DNA of 64,000 nt from Clostridium sp. DSM 17811 (GTDB lineage: Bacteria; Bacillota; Clostridia; Clostridiales; Clostridiaceae): positions 493,821-557,820 of the forward strand of contig NZ_JAHLDU010000001.1 in assembly GCF_018861905.1 (NCBI RefSeq), written 5' to 3'. Below the pieces are notes generated by a model, which saw only the letters and a list, made by a program, of their open reading frames with translations, was not told where the DNA came from and ran no database searches. Both the position numbers and the translations under genes were made by a program. Every line of letters begins with the position of its first letter. The stretch's first letter is position 1. Positions 51,151 through 61,198 of the stretch are shown here, one piece after another.

Positions 51151-51660
51151 TCAACGACTCCTTCTCATCTTCTCAAGTTTTTCCAATGTTTTTTCATCTA
51201 TTCTCTCTTCTAACCAATTTCTTTTTTCTAAATATTTTTTTTCAATCTCTATTTCAATCTTCTTTTGTGTACTGACTACTTCGTGATAAAATTCAATTGA
51301 AGACATCCTTGTAGCTCCTCTTTGGAATGTAATCTGTTGCTCTAAAGAGTCAGATGTAATTACGCAAACTTCAGTGTTTCGTCCTATGTTGTTAACCATT
51401 TTTTCAATATAATTGTCTGCTGTTTCGCCCTCTTTTGTAAAAACCACAACTAAGTTCCCTTGTCTCTCTTTTTTTTGAATGCTACCCTTAACTAATTGTG
51501 CATCAAAGACTATAACCATTTTATAGCCCTTGAATGCTACATAGTTTTGAAGGATACCTATAAGCTGAACCCTTGAAGATTCATAACTATATTCTTTGAC
51601 CTTTTTAAGACTTGGCCAACTATTAATAACATTATACCCATCAACGAAAAGTGTTCTCAC
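51151..51660 (-). CDS. rae1: NYN-domain endoribonuclease Rae1/YacP
   Basis: A 169-residue PIN-like nuclease: FVDGYNVINSWP contains the catalytic Asp and Asn, MVIVFDAQLVKG and VITSDSLEQQ give further acidic residues. The C-terminus is a charged helix. In Bacillus this enzyme cuts mRNA in the ribosomal A site. GTG start behind GAGG. Between rlmB and sigH, its usual place. Confidence 0.87.
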   Translation of the reverse strand: MRTLFVDGYNVINSWPSLKKVKEYSYESSRVQLIGILQNYVAFKGYKMVIVFDAQLVKGSIQKKERQGNLVVVFTKEGETADNYIEKMVNNIGRNTEVCVITSDSLEQQITFQRGATRMSSIEFYHEVVSTQKKIEIEIEKKYLEKRNWLEERIDEKTLEKLEKMRRSR

Positions 51661-51668
51661 TTTTTACC

Positions 51669-52772
51669 TCATCTAATTTTTTGTTTCATAATTTCATACA
51701 TTATAATGCCAGCTGAAACAGAAGCATTTAAAGATGTTATTTTTCCCACCATTGGTATTTTCACTAGAACGTCACATTTTTCTTTTGTAAGTTTTGCAAT
51801 ACCTCTACCTTCACTTCCAATTACAAGTGCTACAGCTCCTGTTAAATCAGTATTGAAAATATAATCTTCCCCATCCATATCAGCACCATAAACCCATACT
51901 CCACGTTTTTTTATTTCTTCTATGGCTACATTTATATTAGTTACTTTCGCTATTTTTACGTGTTCAATTGCACCAGCAGATGTTTTATACACCGTAGGCG
52001 TAGCGCCAACATTTTTTCTCTTAGGTATTATTATTCCATGAGCTCCACATACCTCTGCAGTTCGTATTATAGACCCGAAATTGTGTGGATCTTCAATTTC
52101 ATCTAATATAATTATAAAAGGCTTTTCTCCTTTTTCCTCTGCATATTTAAATATATCATTTATTTCAAAATATTTGTATGGTGTTACTACAGCAATAACC
52201 CCTTGATGTGATGAAGTTTGTGACATTTCATCTAGCTTTCTTCTATCTACTTCTTTTGTAACAATTCCCTTTTCTTTAGCCAATGCTAATACCACACTTA
52301 TAGATCCTACCATATCACCTTTAGCAATAAGAATGTACTCCACAGTTCTATCTGATTTTAATGCTTCTATAACTGCATTTCTTCCTTCAATTAAATCTTC
52401 TCTAATAGTCTTAGGTTCACTTTCTCCACCGGTATTAGCACTCTTAGAACTTATTTCAGATTTCATTCTATTACCCTTATTATTTGCTACTACATTCTCT
52501 TCATTTTGCCTAGTTTTTCTATTTATTACTTTGTTTTTATCTTCTTTATTACCTGTAAATTCTCTACTTTCCTTAACACCATGATCGCCCGTTCTATTTC
52601 TTCTAGGCATTGCTCCACTTTTCTCTTCCTTGTTACCTGCAAATCCTCTAGTCACTTTAGCACCTTTTTCACTAGTTTTAATCCTCTTAGATGCAAAGCC
52701 CGGTCTTTCTTCTCTACTACTTGCAAATCCATTACTACCTTTATTTCCTTGATATTTTTTATTATCACTCAT
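51669..52772 (-). CDS. rlmB: 23S rRNA (guanosine-2'-O-) methyltransferase RlmB, with repeat-rich N-terminal extension
   Basis: A 367-residue SPOUT/TrmH methyltransferase. The C-terminal 245 residues hold a substrate-binding domain (EGRNAVIEALKSDRTVEYILIAKG) and three SPOUT motifs (NFGSIIRTAEVCGAHG, VIGSEGRG, IPMVGKITSLNASVSAG). It 2'-O-methylates G2251 of 23S rRNA. About 120 extra residues precede this, rich in Lys, Arg, Glu, Gly and Asn, with three tandem degenerate 28-residue units at 15-42, 43-70 and 71-98. The extension is probably disordered and may bind RNA. Confidence 0.9.
   Translation of the reverse strand: MSDNKKYQGNKGSNGFASSREERPGFASKRIKTSEKGAKVTRGFAGNKEEKSGAMPRRNRTGDHGVKESREFTGNKEDKNKVINRKTRQNEENVVANNKGNRMKSEISSKSANTGGESEPKTIREDLIEGRNAVIEALKSDRTVEYILIAKGDMVGSISVVLALAKEKGIVTKEVDRRKLDEMSQTSSHQGVIAVVTPYKYFEINDIFKYAEEKGEKPFIIILDEIEDPHNFGSIIRTAEVCGAHGIIIPKRKNVGATPTVYKTSAGAIEHVKIAKVTNINVAIEEIKKRGVWVYGADMDGEDYIFNTDLTGAVALVIGSEGRGIAKLTKEKCDVLVKIPMVGKITSLNASVSAGIIMYEIMKQKIR
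52479..52730 (-). repeat. Three tandem 84-base coding repeats in rlmB
   Basis: Encode the units beginning GFASSREERP, GFAGNKEEKS and EFTGNKEDKN, each 28 residues and in register. Similarity drops from unit 1 to unit 3. Confidence 0.7.
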
Positions 52773-52794
52773 TTTAAATCCCTCTCCATTCCAT

Positions 52795-53598
52795 CTATTT
52801 CATCTCGTATTCTTTTCTTACTTCCGTAGTCTTTCCACAACACATTTTACCCTCAGGACATTGTCCACTAACACAACTTGGTCCTGCATACCTAAAAAGT
52901 GATGGTGCTACTTCTCTAGCTTGCATCAGCATTGTTTTGGCCATTTGGCGTATTTCCCACTGAGCTCTTGTACAACATCTCTGATTAAAGAAATGCATTA
53001 ATTCTCTAGCATTCATAGTAGCTATTATTTTAGTCTCACAAGCATTTGGGAATACATACCGTGCATCTTCGATTGCTTTTTTCTCCGCTTTATTTTTAAG
53101 AACTAAATATTGTTTTTTTTCAATCTCTTCAACATTCGTAAGCTTTTCAGCCCTTAAATATTCCTCTATAAAGTTTGTTAATTCATTCTTAGACAATATC
53201 TCAACTAACTTATTGTACTCCTCTTGAACACGCTTCATGGATTGTATGAAAATTTCCTTTGCCTGCTCATCTTTCTCAATATTAGGTGGAATTATGTATT
53301 CAAATTGTTTAAGTTGTACATATCTCTGACTCTGTTGAGAATATGATGCTACCCTATGTCTAACTAATTGATGTGTCAAACTTCTAGATATCCCCTCAAC
53401 TGCAAAAGTAAAGCTTACATGTTCTATTGGTGAATGATGTCCATAAGTCATTAACGTACTTATAAATTTATTTGTTTTTTGTTCATCTAAATTTTCTAAT
53501 ATTTCATCAATTCCTACTTGACTATAACAAAGTTTGGCAGCTGCTGCTACAATTTTTTCCGGATTCGGTGTATGTTCTATTAATTTAACTTTAAGCAT
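52795..53598 (-). CDS. thyX: Flavin-dependent thymidylate synthase ThyX
   Basis: A 267-residue ThyX, which makes dTMP from dUMP using FAD and methylenetetrahydrofolate. The signature [14 protein letters not shown] is at about 80-93, matching RHRxxSxxxxSxRY. The C-terminal region has [15 protein letters not shown] for nucleotide binding and an unusual [15 protein letters not shown] cysteine-rich tail. GGGAGATGAGTAATT precedes the ATG. Confidence 0.94.
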   Translation of the reverse strand: MLKVKLIEHTPNPEKIVAAAAKLCYSQVGIDEILENLDEQKTNKFISTLMTYGHHSPIEHVSFTFAVEGISRSLTHQLVRHRVASYSQQSQRYVQLKQFEYIIPPNIEKDEQAKEIFIQSMKRVQEEYNKLVEILSKNELTNFIEEYLRAEKLTNVEEIEKKQYLVLKNKAEKKAIEDARYVFPNACETKIIATMNARELMHFFNQRCCTRAQWEIRQMAKTMLMQAREVAPSLFRYAGPSCVSGQCPEGKMCCGKTTEVRKEYEMK

Positions 53599-53600
53599 AA

Positions 53601-54023
53601 TTACTCATCTCCCAAATCAAGATTTATAATTTTCTCGAATATGTCGTTTAACCTTTCATTCTTTTCACTTAAGTATAAAAAACCTACTAAAGCTTCAAAG
53701 CCTGTAGCCCACTTATATTCATTTAAATCTGCATTTTTAGGTGTTGTGCCACTTTTAGAATTTCTAGCTCTTTTAAAAATCCCAAGTTCCTCTTCGTCTA
53801 AATCTGCTATTAAATTTTTCATATACTCACTTTGTGCATGCGCTTTTACATACGAAACCGCCTTAACGTGAATTTTATGTGCATTCATATCTCTATTTTT
53901 TTCTACAAGGTAAGATCTTATAAATACCTCATAAATTGCATCTCCAACTATTGCAAGCACTAGTGGATTTAACTGCCTAACTTGCGCCACTGTAAATTTG
54001 CCTTTTAGCATATTAAATTCCAT
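53601..54023 (-). CDS. mrnC: Mini-ribonuclease III
   Basis: A 140-residue RNase III-fold enzyme lacking a dsRNA-binding domain. [21 protein letters not shown] holds the catalytic Asp region and [16 protein letters not shown] the Glu. Matures 23S rRNA ends. AAAGGAGACTAATC precedes the ATG. It is the first gene after a T-box leader that normally belongs to an aminoacyl-tRNA synthetase. Confidence 0.92.
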   Translation of the reverse strand: MEFNMLKGKFTVAQVRQLNPLVLAIVGDAIYEVFIRSYLVEKNRDMNAHKIHVKAVSYVKAHAQSEYMKNLIADLDEEELGIFKRARNSKSGTTPKNADLNEYKWATGFEALVGFLYLSEKNERLNDIFEKIINLDLGDE

Positions 54024-54102
54024 GATTAGTCTCCTTTTTTAATATTAGACATTCCTATTTTAGATTTACTATTTACATATATCAATTTTAAAATAAAAAT
54101 GA

Positions 54103-54310
54103 CAAAAAAAATAAAAATCCACCCTGTTTTAGGGCGAATTTCATCGCGGTACCACCTAAATTTGTACTTATTTGTTAACGGTATATATTACCGGTAGTTT
54201 TGCTACAGCTCCAAAGCAGGTTCAAAACCTCTGAAAATCTCTCAACCTAGTATTTTCTCTCTGTAAAATGGTTTCTACTATTCTTCATCATTACTTAATA
54301 TTTAGTTTAT
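54103..54310 (-). ncRNA. T-box leader (tRNA-sensing), specifier Pro or Cys
   Basis: The minus strand has a stem I with AGTAG..AAACC/GGTTT and an AGAGAG/GGTTGAGAG region, a specifier loop TGAACCTGC, the T-box AGGTGGTACCGCG (54145-54157) and a terminator (54117-54139, ATTCGCCCT/AGGGTGGAT then TTTTATTTTTTTT). Spacing to the conserved GGAGC favours specifier CCT (Pro, 54218-54220); TGC (Cys, 54216-54218) is the alternative. Uncharged tRNA would prevent termination. The next gene is mrnC, not a synthetase. Confidence 0.9.
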
Positions 54311-54335
54311 GTGTGACATTTTATAGTTACTAATA

Positions 54336-54364
54336 AATATACACATTATATCCGATACTGTCAA
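54336..54364 (-). promoter_or_regulatory. Sigma-A promoter of the T-box/mrnC unit
   Basis: TTGACA, overlapping the ispD stop codon, and TATATT with a 17-base spacer. The predicted start is about 20-25 bases before stem I. Confidence 0.65.
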
Positions 54365-55053
54365 CAATACTTTCTTTGCAATATTTGAGTAGCTATATCT
54401 AAATCTTCTGGTGTTGTAACCTTTATATTATCGTAACTACCTTCGTAAAGATATACTTTATTACCATATTGTTCAACCACCATCGTATCATCAGTTACTT
54501 TAATACCCTCAAGACTAATTTTTTCGTGACATTTTAATATAAGATTATACCTAAAAGCTTGTGGGGTTTGAACACAAAAAAGCATCTCTCTCTTAAGTGT
54601 CTTTATAGAAAACCCAGAAGAATCTTTAATCTTAATAGTATCTTTAGGTTGTACCCCACAAGCTGCCGCCCCATATAAATCAGCATAAATAATTGCATTT
54701 CTAATAATATCTTCGTTAACAAAAGGTCTAGCCCCATCATGAATAAGTACAATTTCACAATTAGCTACAGCCTTTAGACCATTTAAAACTGAATATTGTC
54801 TTTCTTTACCACCACTAACAACATTTTTCACCTTTGAAAAGTTATATTTTTCAATTATTTGTTCATTACAATATTCTACTTCATCCTCTGCAGCAACTAC
54901 TATAATTTCATCTATAAAGTTGCTTTTTGAAAAAGCCTCTAAAGTATAGTATAAAATTGGGTATCCTTTAATATTTAGATACTGTTTATTAATAGATTTT
55001 CCCATTCTTTTTCCTTTACCCGCCGCCAAAATTATGGCGCAGTTTCTACCCAT
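54361..55053 (-). CDS. ispD: 2-C-methyl-D-erythritol 4-phosphate cytidylyltransferase
   Basis: A 230-residue MEP-pathway enzyme that joins CTP to [21 protein letters not shown] is the nucleotide-binding loop, with [11 protein letters not shown] and [12 protein letters not shown] further on. I use the ATG at 55053, preceded by GAGGG; a GTG four codons upstream overlaps it. Fourteen bases after the PIN/TRAM gene end. Confidence 0.94.
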   Translation of the reverse strand: MGRNCAIILAAGKGKRMGKSINKQYLNIKGYPILYYTLEAFSKSNFIDEIIVVAAEDEVEYCNEQIIEKYNFSKVKNVVSGGKERQYSVLNGLKAVANCEIVLIHDGARPFVNEDIIRNAIIYADLYGAAACGVQPKDTIKIKDSSGFSIKTLKREMLFCVQTPQAFRYNLILKCHEKISLEGIKVTDDTMVVEQYGNKVYLYEGSYDNIKVTTPEDLDIATQILQRKYC

Positions 55054-55078
55054 AAAAACCCTCACTTACATCTTACAA

Positions 55079-56185
55079 CTAACTCTTCACTAAAGAATCT
55101 TTATTTTTAGCAAAAATCATTCTACCTGCAGCCGTCTGAAGTACTGATGTTACAATAACAACTATATTCTCACCAATATACTTTCGTCCACCTTCAACAA
55201 CAATCATTGTTCCATCATCTAAATAAGCTATTCCTTGCCCTGATTCTTTTCCATCTTTCATAACTTGGATTTTCATTTCTTCCCCCGGAAGTACTACTGG
55301 TTTTACTGCGTTTGCAAGTTCATTAATATTTAAAACCGGAACTCCCTGAAATTCAGCTACCTTATTAAGGTTGAAATCGTTTGTAATTACTTTACCATTT
55401 AAAACCTGAGCTAATTTTAGTAATTTACTATCTACTTCTGCAATGTCAGGAAAATCTTTTTCCCAAATCTCAACCTCAATATTTAATTCCTTTTGTATTT
55501 TATTTAGTATATCCAGTCCTCGTCTTCCTCTATTTCTCTTAAGACCATCTGATGAATCAGCAATATGCCTAAGCTCCTCTAATACAAAAGTCGGTATCAC
55601 GAGTGGACCTTCAACAAAACCAGTTTGACAAATATCAAATATTCTACCATCAATTATTACCGATGTATCTAATACTTTTGGGTTTTCATTAGTAAACCCC
55701 TTAATTTTTTTATCTTTAAACCCATTGCTTTTTTTGATACTTGTAAAGAAAGCTAATATTTCATCTCTTTTCCTAGCGCAAATATCTGCTCCTAAAGCTA
55801 TCATTATAACCGTAACAATAATTACAATAATAGTCCATAAAGGCGATTTATAAGTGAATAACCCTGCAAATAAAGATGCAATTACAAGCCCTATTATCGC
55901 TCCTCCTGTACCAAAAACAATTTGTGACGTTGGCATTTTCTGAGTACTTCTCACTACATAATCCATGAATTTCATTATAAAAGACACTAGTATAGGAGAT
56001 ATCAAAAATAAAATAACCCCAAAAATCAAAGTAGAAAAAATGATGAATATTATTCCTTGAATTGTACCCTCTTTAAAATAACTAAATCCTGCTAAATAGC
56101 TTGTGTTTAGAAGCATGCCTCCTATTAGGTACCCTAAAATTAATCCTATGCTTGTAAAAAGTCCTCTAAAAATTTTTTTCAACAA
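55079..56185 (-). CDS. PIN/TRAM-domain membrane protein (YacL family)
   Basis: A 368-residue protein with four hydrophobic helices in the first 145 residues, a PIN nuclease domain at about 170-285 ([17 protein letters not shown] with catalytic Asp, and [25 protein letters not shown]), and a C-terminal TRAM RNA-binding domain. Probably a membrane-tethered ribonuclease of unknown target. TTG start behind GGGGAGG. Confidence 0.88.
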   Translation of the reverse strand: MLKKIFRGLFTSIGLILGYLIGGMLLNTSYLAGFSYFKEGTIQGIIFIIFSTLIFGVILFLISPILVSFIMKFMDYVVRSTQKMPTSQIVFGTGGAIIGLVIASLFAGLFTYKSPLWTIIVIIVTVIMIALGADICARKRDEILAFFTSIKKSNGFKDKKIKGFTNENPKVLDTSVIIDGRIFDICQTGFVEGPLVIPTFVLEELRHIADSSDGLKRNRGRRGLDILNKIQKELNIEVEIWEKDFPDIAEVDSKLLKLAQVLNGKVITNDFNLNKVAEFQGVPVLNINELANAVKPVVLPGEEMKIQVMKDGKESGQGIAYLDDGTMIVVEGGRKYIGENIVVIVTSVLQTAAGRMIFAKNKDSLVKS

Positions 56186-56302
56186 AAAAATTCACCTCCC
56201 CTTAAATTGTTAACACTTCTTTGAATTTATATCCCGTTATTATCTAATATATACTATAAATGAGTGTATTTCAATAAAATATGTCACACAATCAACAATT
56301 TA

Positions 56303-56776
56303 TTAAACTAAATTCCTTATTTTATATAATGCTTGTTCCATATTAAGTCCAAAAGCTAACATTATTTCACTAGCAACCATTCCTTCAACTCTTTCTAAAA
56401 TCTTTACCTCTCCTGGCGGTAGCATCCCTTTCTTTTGTAAATAATATAAATCTCTAATTACCTCACACATTTCTAAAGCATTCCCATTTTGAATTTTTTT
56501 CTTGTTACTTCTATATCTGTTGTTCCAATTTCTTTCAATAAAATCTGAATTACTTCCTATTATATTTAAAATAACCTCTAATTCTGATTTATTTAAAATT
56601 TTCCTAACTCTATAATTTTCAATTTTATTTATTGGAATCATGAAATTCATGTTATCTAATAAAAGATATATATTTACATATTTACATTCGATATTAGATG
56701 ATTCTTCGTCATATATGTCCTTTACATATCCAGCACCATAATCTGATATAAATATTTCTTCACCAATATTTAACAT
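56303..56776 (-). CDS. CarD/CdnL-family transcription regulator
   Basis: A 157-residue protein with an N-terminal RNA-polymerase-interaction (TRCF-RID-like) domain (IGEEIFISDYGAGYVKDI and FMIPINKIENYRVRKI) and a helical C-terminal DNA-binding part. Binds RNA polymerase beta and tunes promoter opening. Between yacL and disA as in other clostridia. AGGGGGAATGGT precedes the ATG. Confidence 0.87.
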   Translation of the reverse strand: MLNIGEEIFISDYGAGYVKDIYDEESSNIECKYVNIYLLLDNMNFMIPINKIENYRVRKILNKSELEVILNIIGSNSDFIERNWNNRYRSNKKKIQNGNALEMCEVIRDLYYLQKKGMLPPGEVKILERVEGMVASEIMLAFGLNMEQALYKIRNLV

Positions 56777-56848
56777 ACCATTCCCCCTATTAATAAAACT
56801 CCTGTTGATTTATTATATATTCATAAGGTGAAATGCGTACTTAGTTTA

Positions 56849-56878
56849 TTGACAAAACTGTAATGTGAATCCTATAAT
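56849..56878 (+). promoter_or_regulatory. Sigma-A promoter of the Cys-motif gene
   Basis: Perfect TTGACA and TATAAT with an 18-base spacer, 35 bases before the start codon at 56914. The strongest consensus promoter in the window, suggesting high or constitutive expression of a small unknown gene. Confidence 0.8.
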
Positions 56879-56913
56879 GTAGCTAATTAAATTTTTACAA
56901 GGAGTTGAACTTA

Positions 56914-57312
56914 ATGAAAGATTGTATATTTGATAATTTTCAAAATTCTGTAGATGAATCCCTATTACGACATAGAAGTGTTTTAGATGTAATTACTAAA
57001 CTTCAAGAATCTGACGCTAGAGTCAATAGGGCTGTTGCAAAATCTGTTACCAATTGCGGCTGCATTAAGTTAGAAGAAAAAAACATATACACGTCACCTA
57101 ATATAGACGATTTAAATTTAGATACCCCCGCTTCACATTCTCCTGTACAAGGTGCTCTATGTGAAAACTGTAGGGAAGTTTTAGAAAAAGAACTTGGTAA
57201 CAATCTTTTTTATATTACTTCATTATGTAATATTCTAGGTTTAAATTTATATGACATTCTCTTAAAAGAATACAACAAAATTAGTACCCTTGGTAAATAT
57301 ACTATGCGCTAG
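56914..57312 (+). CDS. Small Cys-motif protein with MazG-like C-terminal segment
   Basis: A 132-residue clostridial protein of unknown function. It contains NCGCIKL near residue 50 and CENCREV near 90, which could form a four-cysteine metal site, and a C-terminal LEKELGNNLFYITSLCNILGLNLYDI that recalls the helical LGDLLFYLxxLANLLGIDL part of MazG-like NTP pyrophosphatases. The ATG at 56914 is nine bases after AAGGAG. It is the only plus-strand gene between disA and carD. Confidence 0.65.
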   Translation: MKDCIFDNFQNSVDESLLRHRSVLDVITKLQESDARVNRAVAKSVTNCGCIKLEEKNIYTSPNIDDLNLDTPASHSPVQGALCENCREVLEKELGNNLFYITSLCNILGLNLYDILLKEYNKISTLGKYTMR

Positions 57313-57320
57313 CAAACATT

Positions 57321-57350
57321 GCACAAGATAAGTTAGACCTTATTTTGTGC
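57321..57350. terminator. Shared hairpin between converging genes
   Basis: GCACAAGATAAG and CTTATTTTGTGC pair with one mismatch, extended by flanking AGCAAA/TTTGCT. It lies between the plus-strand Cys-motif gene and the disA stop, which it touches. Confidence 0.6.
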
Positions 57351-58414
57351 TATATTTGCTTGTCTAGCATAAATTGCTCTTTCAACCTTCTTAATCCGTT
57401 TTTAATAGCTTTAGCTCTTGCTTCCCCGATTCCCTCTACGCTATCAAGTTGTTCATAAGAAGCTTCCATTGTTGCTTTTAATTCTTTAAAGTGTTTAACT
57501 AGATTTTCAATAACATTTACGGGTATTCTAGGTATTTTATTTAGCATCCTATATCCTCTTGGAGAAATTAAAGTATCAACTAAAGGAACCCCTACATATC
57601 CAATAATTCTAGATATGAAATCTAAATCTATTAGTTCACCTGAAGTCATATTTTCTATTTGTCTATACATCTGGGTATAATCCATACCACTTTGACAATA
57701 ATCTCTTATTAATAATATTCCATCTTCCTCAACACTTCTAATTAGTTCATTTAGTTGCATTGAAATTAGCCTACCCTCATTGCCTAGTTCACATATATGC
57801 ATTTCTATTTCTCCAACTATTCTCATAACCATCTCTGTCCTTTGTATTGCTGATAATACATCAAACAATGTAGCTAAATCCTGAAATTCTAAAAGGTTTA
57901 AATTACTTACTACTCGCTCAAGCACTGAAACATATTTCTCTAATGTTTGGATAGCTTGATTCGCTTTTGCTAAAATAATACTACTATCTCTTAACACATA
58001 TTTTATATCATCCTTGTAAACAGTTATAATAGTTCTTCTTTGTGATATTGCAACAACAACATACCCTGTTTGTTTAGCTATTCTTTGCGCAGTTCTATGT
58101 CTTGTTCCAGTTTCATAAGTTGGTATTGTGGAACTTGGCATAAGTTGAGTATTAGCATATAATATTTTTTTCAAATCGCTACTTATTACTATAGCTCCAT
58201 CCATCTTTGCTAATTCATATATATAAGCAGGGCTATAGTCCGCATTTATTCCAAATCCACCATCTACAATATCTAATATTTCCTTCCCATTTCCTAAAAC
58301 AATAAGTCCACCAGTTTTAGCTCTAAGAATATTTTCAAGACCTTCTCTAAGCGAAGTACCAGGTGCCAGCATTTTCAATATACTCATAAGTTCCTTACTT
58401 TTCTCTTCTCTCAT
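57350..58414 (-). CDS. disA: DNA integrity scanning diadenylate cyclase DisA
   Basis: A 354-residue DisA. Cyclase domain with DGA at 72-74 and GTRHR at 103-107, a helical spine, and a C-terminal helix-hairpin-helix DNA-binding domain ([20 protein letters not shown]). Makes c-di-AMP and pauses on branched DNA. AGGGAGAAAAGG precedes the ATG. radA, its usual upstream partner, is absent here. Confidence 0.96.
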   Translation of the reverse strand: MREEKSKELMSILKMLAPGTSLREGLENILRAKTGGLIVLGNGKEILDIVDGGFGINADYSPAYIYELAKMDGAIVISSDLKKILYANTQLMPSSTIPTYETGTRHRTAQRIAKQTGYVVVAISQRRTIITVYKDDIKYVLRDSSIILAKANQAIQTLEKYVSVLERVVSNLNLLEFQDLATLFDVLSAIQRTEMVMRIVGEIEMHICELGNEGRLISMQLNELIRSVEEDGILLIRDYCQSGMDYTQMYRQIENMTSGELIDLDFISRIIGYVGVPLVDTLISPRGYRMLNKIPRIPVNVIENLVKHFKELKATMEASYEQLDSVEGIGEARAKAIKNGLRRLKEQFMLDKQI

Positions 58415-58505
58415 CCTTTTCTCCCTACTTAATAAATTATAAATTATAAATTAAAATTATATATTAAAATAAATTCTATATTTTCTATATTTTCTATAAA
58501 TTAAA

Positions 58506-58525
58506 AAACCACTCTAGAGTGGTTT
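58506..58525 (-). terminator. Terminator after clpC
   Basis: AAACCACTC/GAGTGGTTT around a TA centre forms a perfect short hairpin followed on the minus strand by TTTAATTT. It separates clpC from disA, so disA is probably transcribed on its own. Confidence 0.8.
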
Positions 58526-58577
58526 ACAAAAAAGTATTACATTTTAATTATATACTTTTTAACGTATATAAACAATA

Positions 58578-61013
58578 TTAAATATGTACAATATTAAAAA
58601 TCAATTCACCATTCTCCATAACAACACTTACATTATCGCCTTTATTAATATTCCCCTTAAGTATTTCTTCAGATAATTTATCTTCCACAACTTTAGTTAT
58701 TTCTCTCCTTAATGGTCTTGCTCCATAATTTCTATTAAATCCTGCCTTAGCCAAATGCTTCTTAGTTTCATCATCAAAACTAATATTAATTTTAAGATCT
58801 TCAAGACGTCCCTTCACAACTTTAAGCATTAACTCTACTATTTTACATAAATCAGCCTGTTCTAGTGAATGAAATACAATAATATCATCTATTCTATTTA
58901 AGAACTCTGGTCTAAATGAAACTTTTAGCTCCTCCATTATATTTTCTTTCATCTTTTCATATTCAGAACTCACACCATTTTCCCTTATATCAAATCCTAG
59001 CGACTTTTGCTTTTTAAGAGCAGACGCCCCTACATTAGATGTCATTATAATTACTGTATTTTTAAAATCTATTGTTTTACCTTTTCCATCAGTTAACCTT
59101 CCGTCATCTAATATTTGCAATAAAATATTAACTACATCTGGATGAGCTTTTTCAATTTCATCGAAAAGAACTACTGAATATGGGTTTCTTCTCACTTTTT
59201 CTGTTAGTTGTCCACCTTCATCAAATCCAACATACCCCGGAGGTGAACCCATAAGCCTCGAAACTGTATGCTTATCCATATATTCTGACATATCTATTCT
59301 TATCATGTTATTTTCATCACCAAACATAGCCTCAGCTAGTGCTTTAGATAATTCTGTTTTCCCTACACCAGTCGGCCCTAAAAATATAAAAGAACCTATT
59401 GGTCTTTTGGGATCTTTTAACCCTACTCTTGCACGTCTTATTGCACTTGAAATAGATTTAACTGCTTCATATTGACCTATCACTCTCGCATGTAGTAACG
59501 TCTCCAATTTTAATAATTTCTCTGATTCCTTTTGCGTCAATTTTTCTATTGGAATGTTAATCCATCTTGATACAACATTAGCAATTTCGAGTTCTGAAAC
59601 TATTAGTTCATCCGCTTGATTTTGTGTTTTCCAACTATTTTTAAAATTATATAATTTATCCTTTAACTTTCTTTCGGTGTCTCTTATTTTAGCCGCCTTC
59701 TCGAAATCCTGTACTGATATAGCATCCAATTTTTCTTTAGAGATTTTATCTATTTCATCTTCTAAATTTTTAAGATTTGGCGGGGCAGTCAAATTTTGAA
59801 TCCTAACTTTTGCCCCCGCCTCATCTATAAGATCTATTGCCTTATCAGGTAAATATCTATCCGCGATATACCTATGGGACAAACTAACAGCGGCCTCTAT
59901 TGCGCCATCGGTAATCTTAACTCTATGATGTGCTTCATACTTATCCCTTAATCCTTTTAATATTTCAACAGCCTCTTGCTTACTTGGCTCTCCTACAATA
60001 ATAGGTTGAAATCTTCTCTCAAGTGCCGCATCTTTTTCAATGTGCTTTCTATATTCGTCTATAGTTGTTGCCCCTATGCATTGTATTTCCCCACGAGCAA
60101 GTGCCGGTTTTAATATATTAGATGCATCAATAGCCCCCTCTGCTCCCCCTGCCCCAATTATAGTATGAATTTCGTCTATAAATATAATAACATTTCCTGC
60201 GACGACTATTTCTTTCATAACCTTTTTAAGCCTTTCCTCAAACTCTCCTCTATATTTCGAACCTGCAACCATAGAAGATATATCTAAAGTTATAACTCTT
60301 TTATCTTTTAAAATCTCGGGTATACTCCCAGAGGCTATTCTTTGTGCAAGTCCCTCTGCTATAGCTGTCTTACCTACGCCTGGCTCCCCTATAAGGCATG
60401 GATTATTTTTCATCCTTCTACACAAAATTTCTAAAAGCCTTTGGGTTTCATTATCTCTTCCTATAACAGGATCAAGTTTTCCTTCTTTTGCCATTTGAGT
60501 TAAATCTTTGCCAAAATTATCTAAAGTTGGTGTACTATGATTTTCTTTTGATATACTTCCCTTCGAATTACCTTCAGAACACCAATTATTTAATATATCA
60601 TTTTTTAGTATATTAAAGTCTGCTCCTAAGTTAGCTAATATTGTATATGCAACTCCTTCTGATTCTCTAATCAATGCAAGTAAAATGTGTTCTGGACTAA
60701 TATAATTATGATTTAAATTTCTTGCTTCAAGTAAACTTAGTTCTAATAGACGCTTCGTTCTTGGGGTCAGCGGTATCTCATTTCTACGCATTTCGACGTC
60801 GCCTTCCCCTTCATATTCTAACACTAATTTTTTTACCTCACCTGAAAAAACTTTCATATTATTCAATGATTTTTTACATACACCATCTGGTTCCTTTAGA
60901 ATTCCTAAGAGTATATGTTCTGTCCCTACATAACCATGCTTTAATTGTTGTGCTTCCTCTTGAGCATATACCAAAACCTTTTGTGCTCTTTCTGTAAATT
61001 TATTAAACATCAT
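58578..61013 (-). CDS. clpC: ATP-dependent Clp protease ATPase subunit ClpC
   Basis: An 811-residue AAA+ unfoldase: N-terminal double Clp-N repeat (about 1-145), AAA1 with [13 protein letters not shown], a UVR-type middle domain ([18 protein letters not shown]), and AAA2 with [23 protein letters not shown], and a C-terminal D2-small domain. Start at the ATG at 61013 ([14 protein letters not shown]), nine bases after GAGG. No CtsR operator (GGTCAAA repeats) is visible upstream and ctsR-mcsA-mcsB are absent. Confidence 0.95.
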   Translation of the reverse strand: MMFNKFTERAQKVLVYAQEEAQQLKHGYVGTEHILLGILKEPDGVCKKSLNNMKVFSGEVKKLVLEYEGEGDVEMRRNEIPLTPRTKRLLELSLLEARNLNHNYISPEHILLALIRESEGVAYTILANLGADFNILKNDILNNWCSEGNSKGSISKENHSTPTLDNFGKDLTQMAKEGKLDPVIGRDNETQRLLEILCRRMKNNPCLIGEPGVGKTAIAEGLAQRIASGSIPEILKDKRVITLDISSMVAGSKYRGEFEERLKKVMKEIVVAGNVIIFIDEIHTIIGAGGAEGAIDASNILKPALARGEIQCIGATTIDEYRKHIEKDAALERRFQPIIVGEPSKQEAVEILKGLRDKYEAHHRVKITDGAIEAAVSLSHRYIADRYLPDKAIDLIDEAGAKVRIQNLTAPPNLKNLEDEIDKISKEKLDAISVQDFEKAAKIRDTERKLKDKLYNFKNSWKTQNQADELIVSELEIANVVSRWINIPIEKLTQKESEKLLKLETLLHARVIGQYEAVKSISSAIRRARVGLKDPKRPIGSFIFLGPTGVGKTELSKALAEAMFGDENNMIRIDMSEYMDKHTVSRLMGSPPGYVGFDEGGQLTEKVRRNPYSVVLFDEIEKAHPDVVNILLQILDDGRLTDGKGKTIDFKNTVIIMTSNVGASALKKQKSLGFDIRENGVSSEYEKMKENIMEELKVSFRPEFLNRIDDIIVFHSLEQADLCKIVELMLKVVKGRLEDLKINISFDDETKKHLAKAGFNRNYGARPLRREITKVVEDKLSEEILKGNINKGDNVSVVMENGELIFNIVHI

Positions 61014-61115
61014 GTTCAAACACCTCACTTGCAATAAATTTTCTTATTACTTTAATTATGCCCAATTTCATCCTAATTATTGCATAGTATAATAGCATTA
61101 TGTAATTATTTAATA

Positions 61116-61170
61116 AAAAAGGACATGCTTAAGATATTTTAGTATAAAATATTTTAAGCATGTCCTTTTT
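61116..61170 (-). terminator. Long palindromic terminator upstream of clpC
   Basis: AAAAAGGACATGCTTAA.ATATTTTA and its inverted copy form a stem of about 25 pairs with one mismatch and a 3-base loop, flanked by A and T runs. It ends the 73-residue gene and insulates clpC. Confidence 0.85.
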
Positions 61171-61198
61171 AAAATGTATTTTTTCATATGGTAAATCA

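Noticed and set aside
54035..54062. Eight-codon ORF (MSNIKKGD) between the T-box terminator and mrnC
   Set aside because: No ribosome site and no resemblance to the end of proS or cysS; cannot be supported as a gene or remnant.
61035..61115. CtsR or CIRCE operator upstream of clpC
   Set aside because: Looked for GGTCAAA repeats and TTAGCACTC/GAGTGCTAA; none found.
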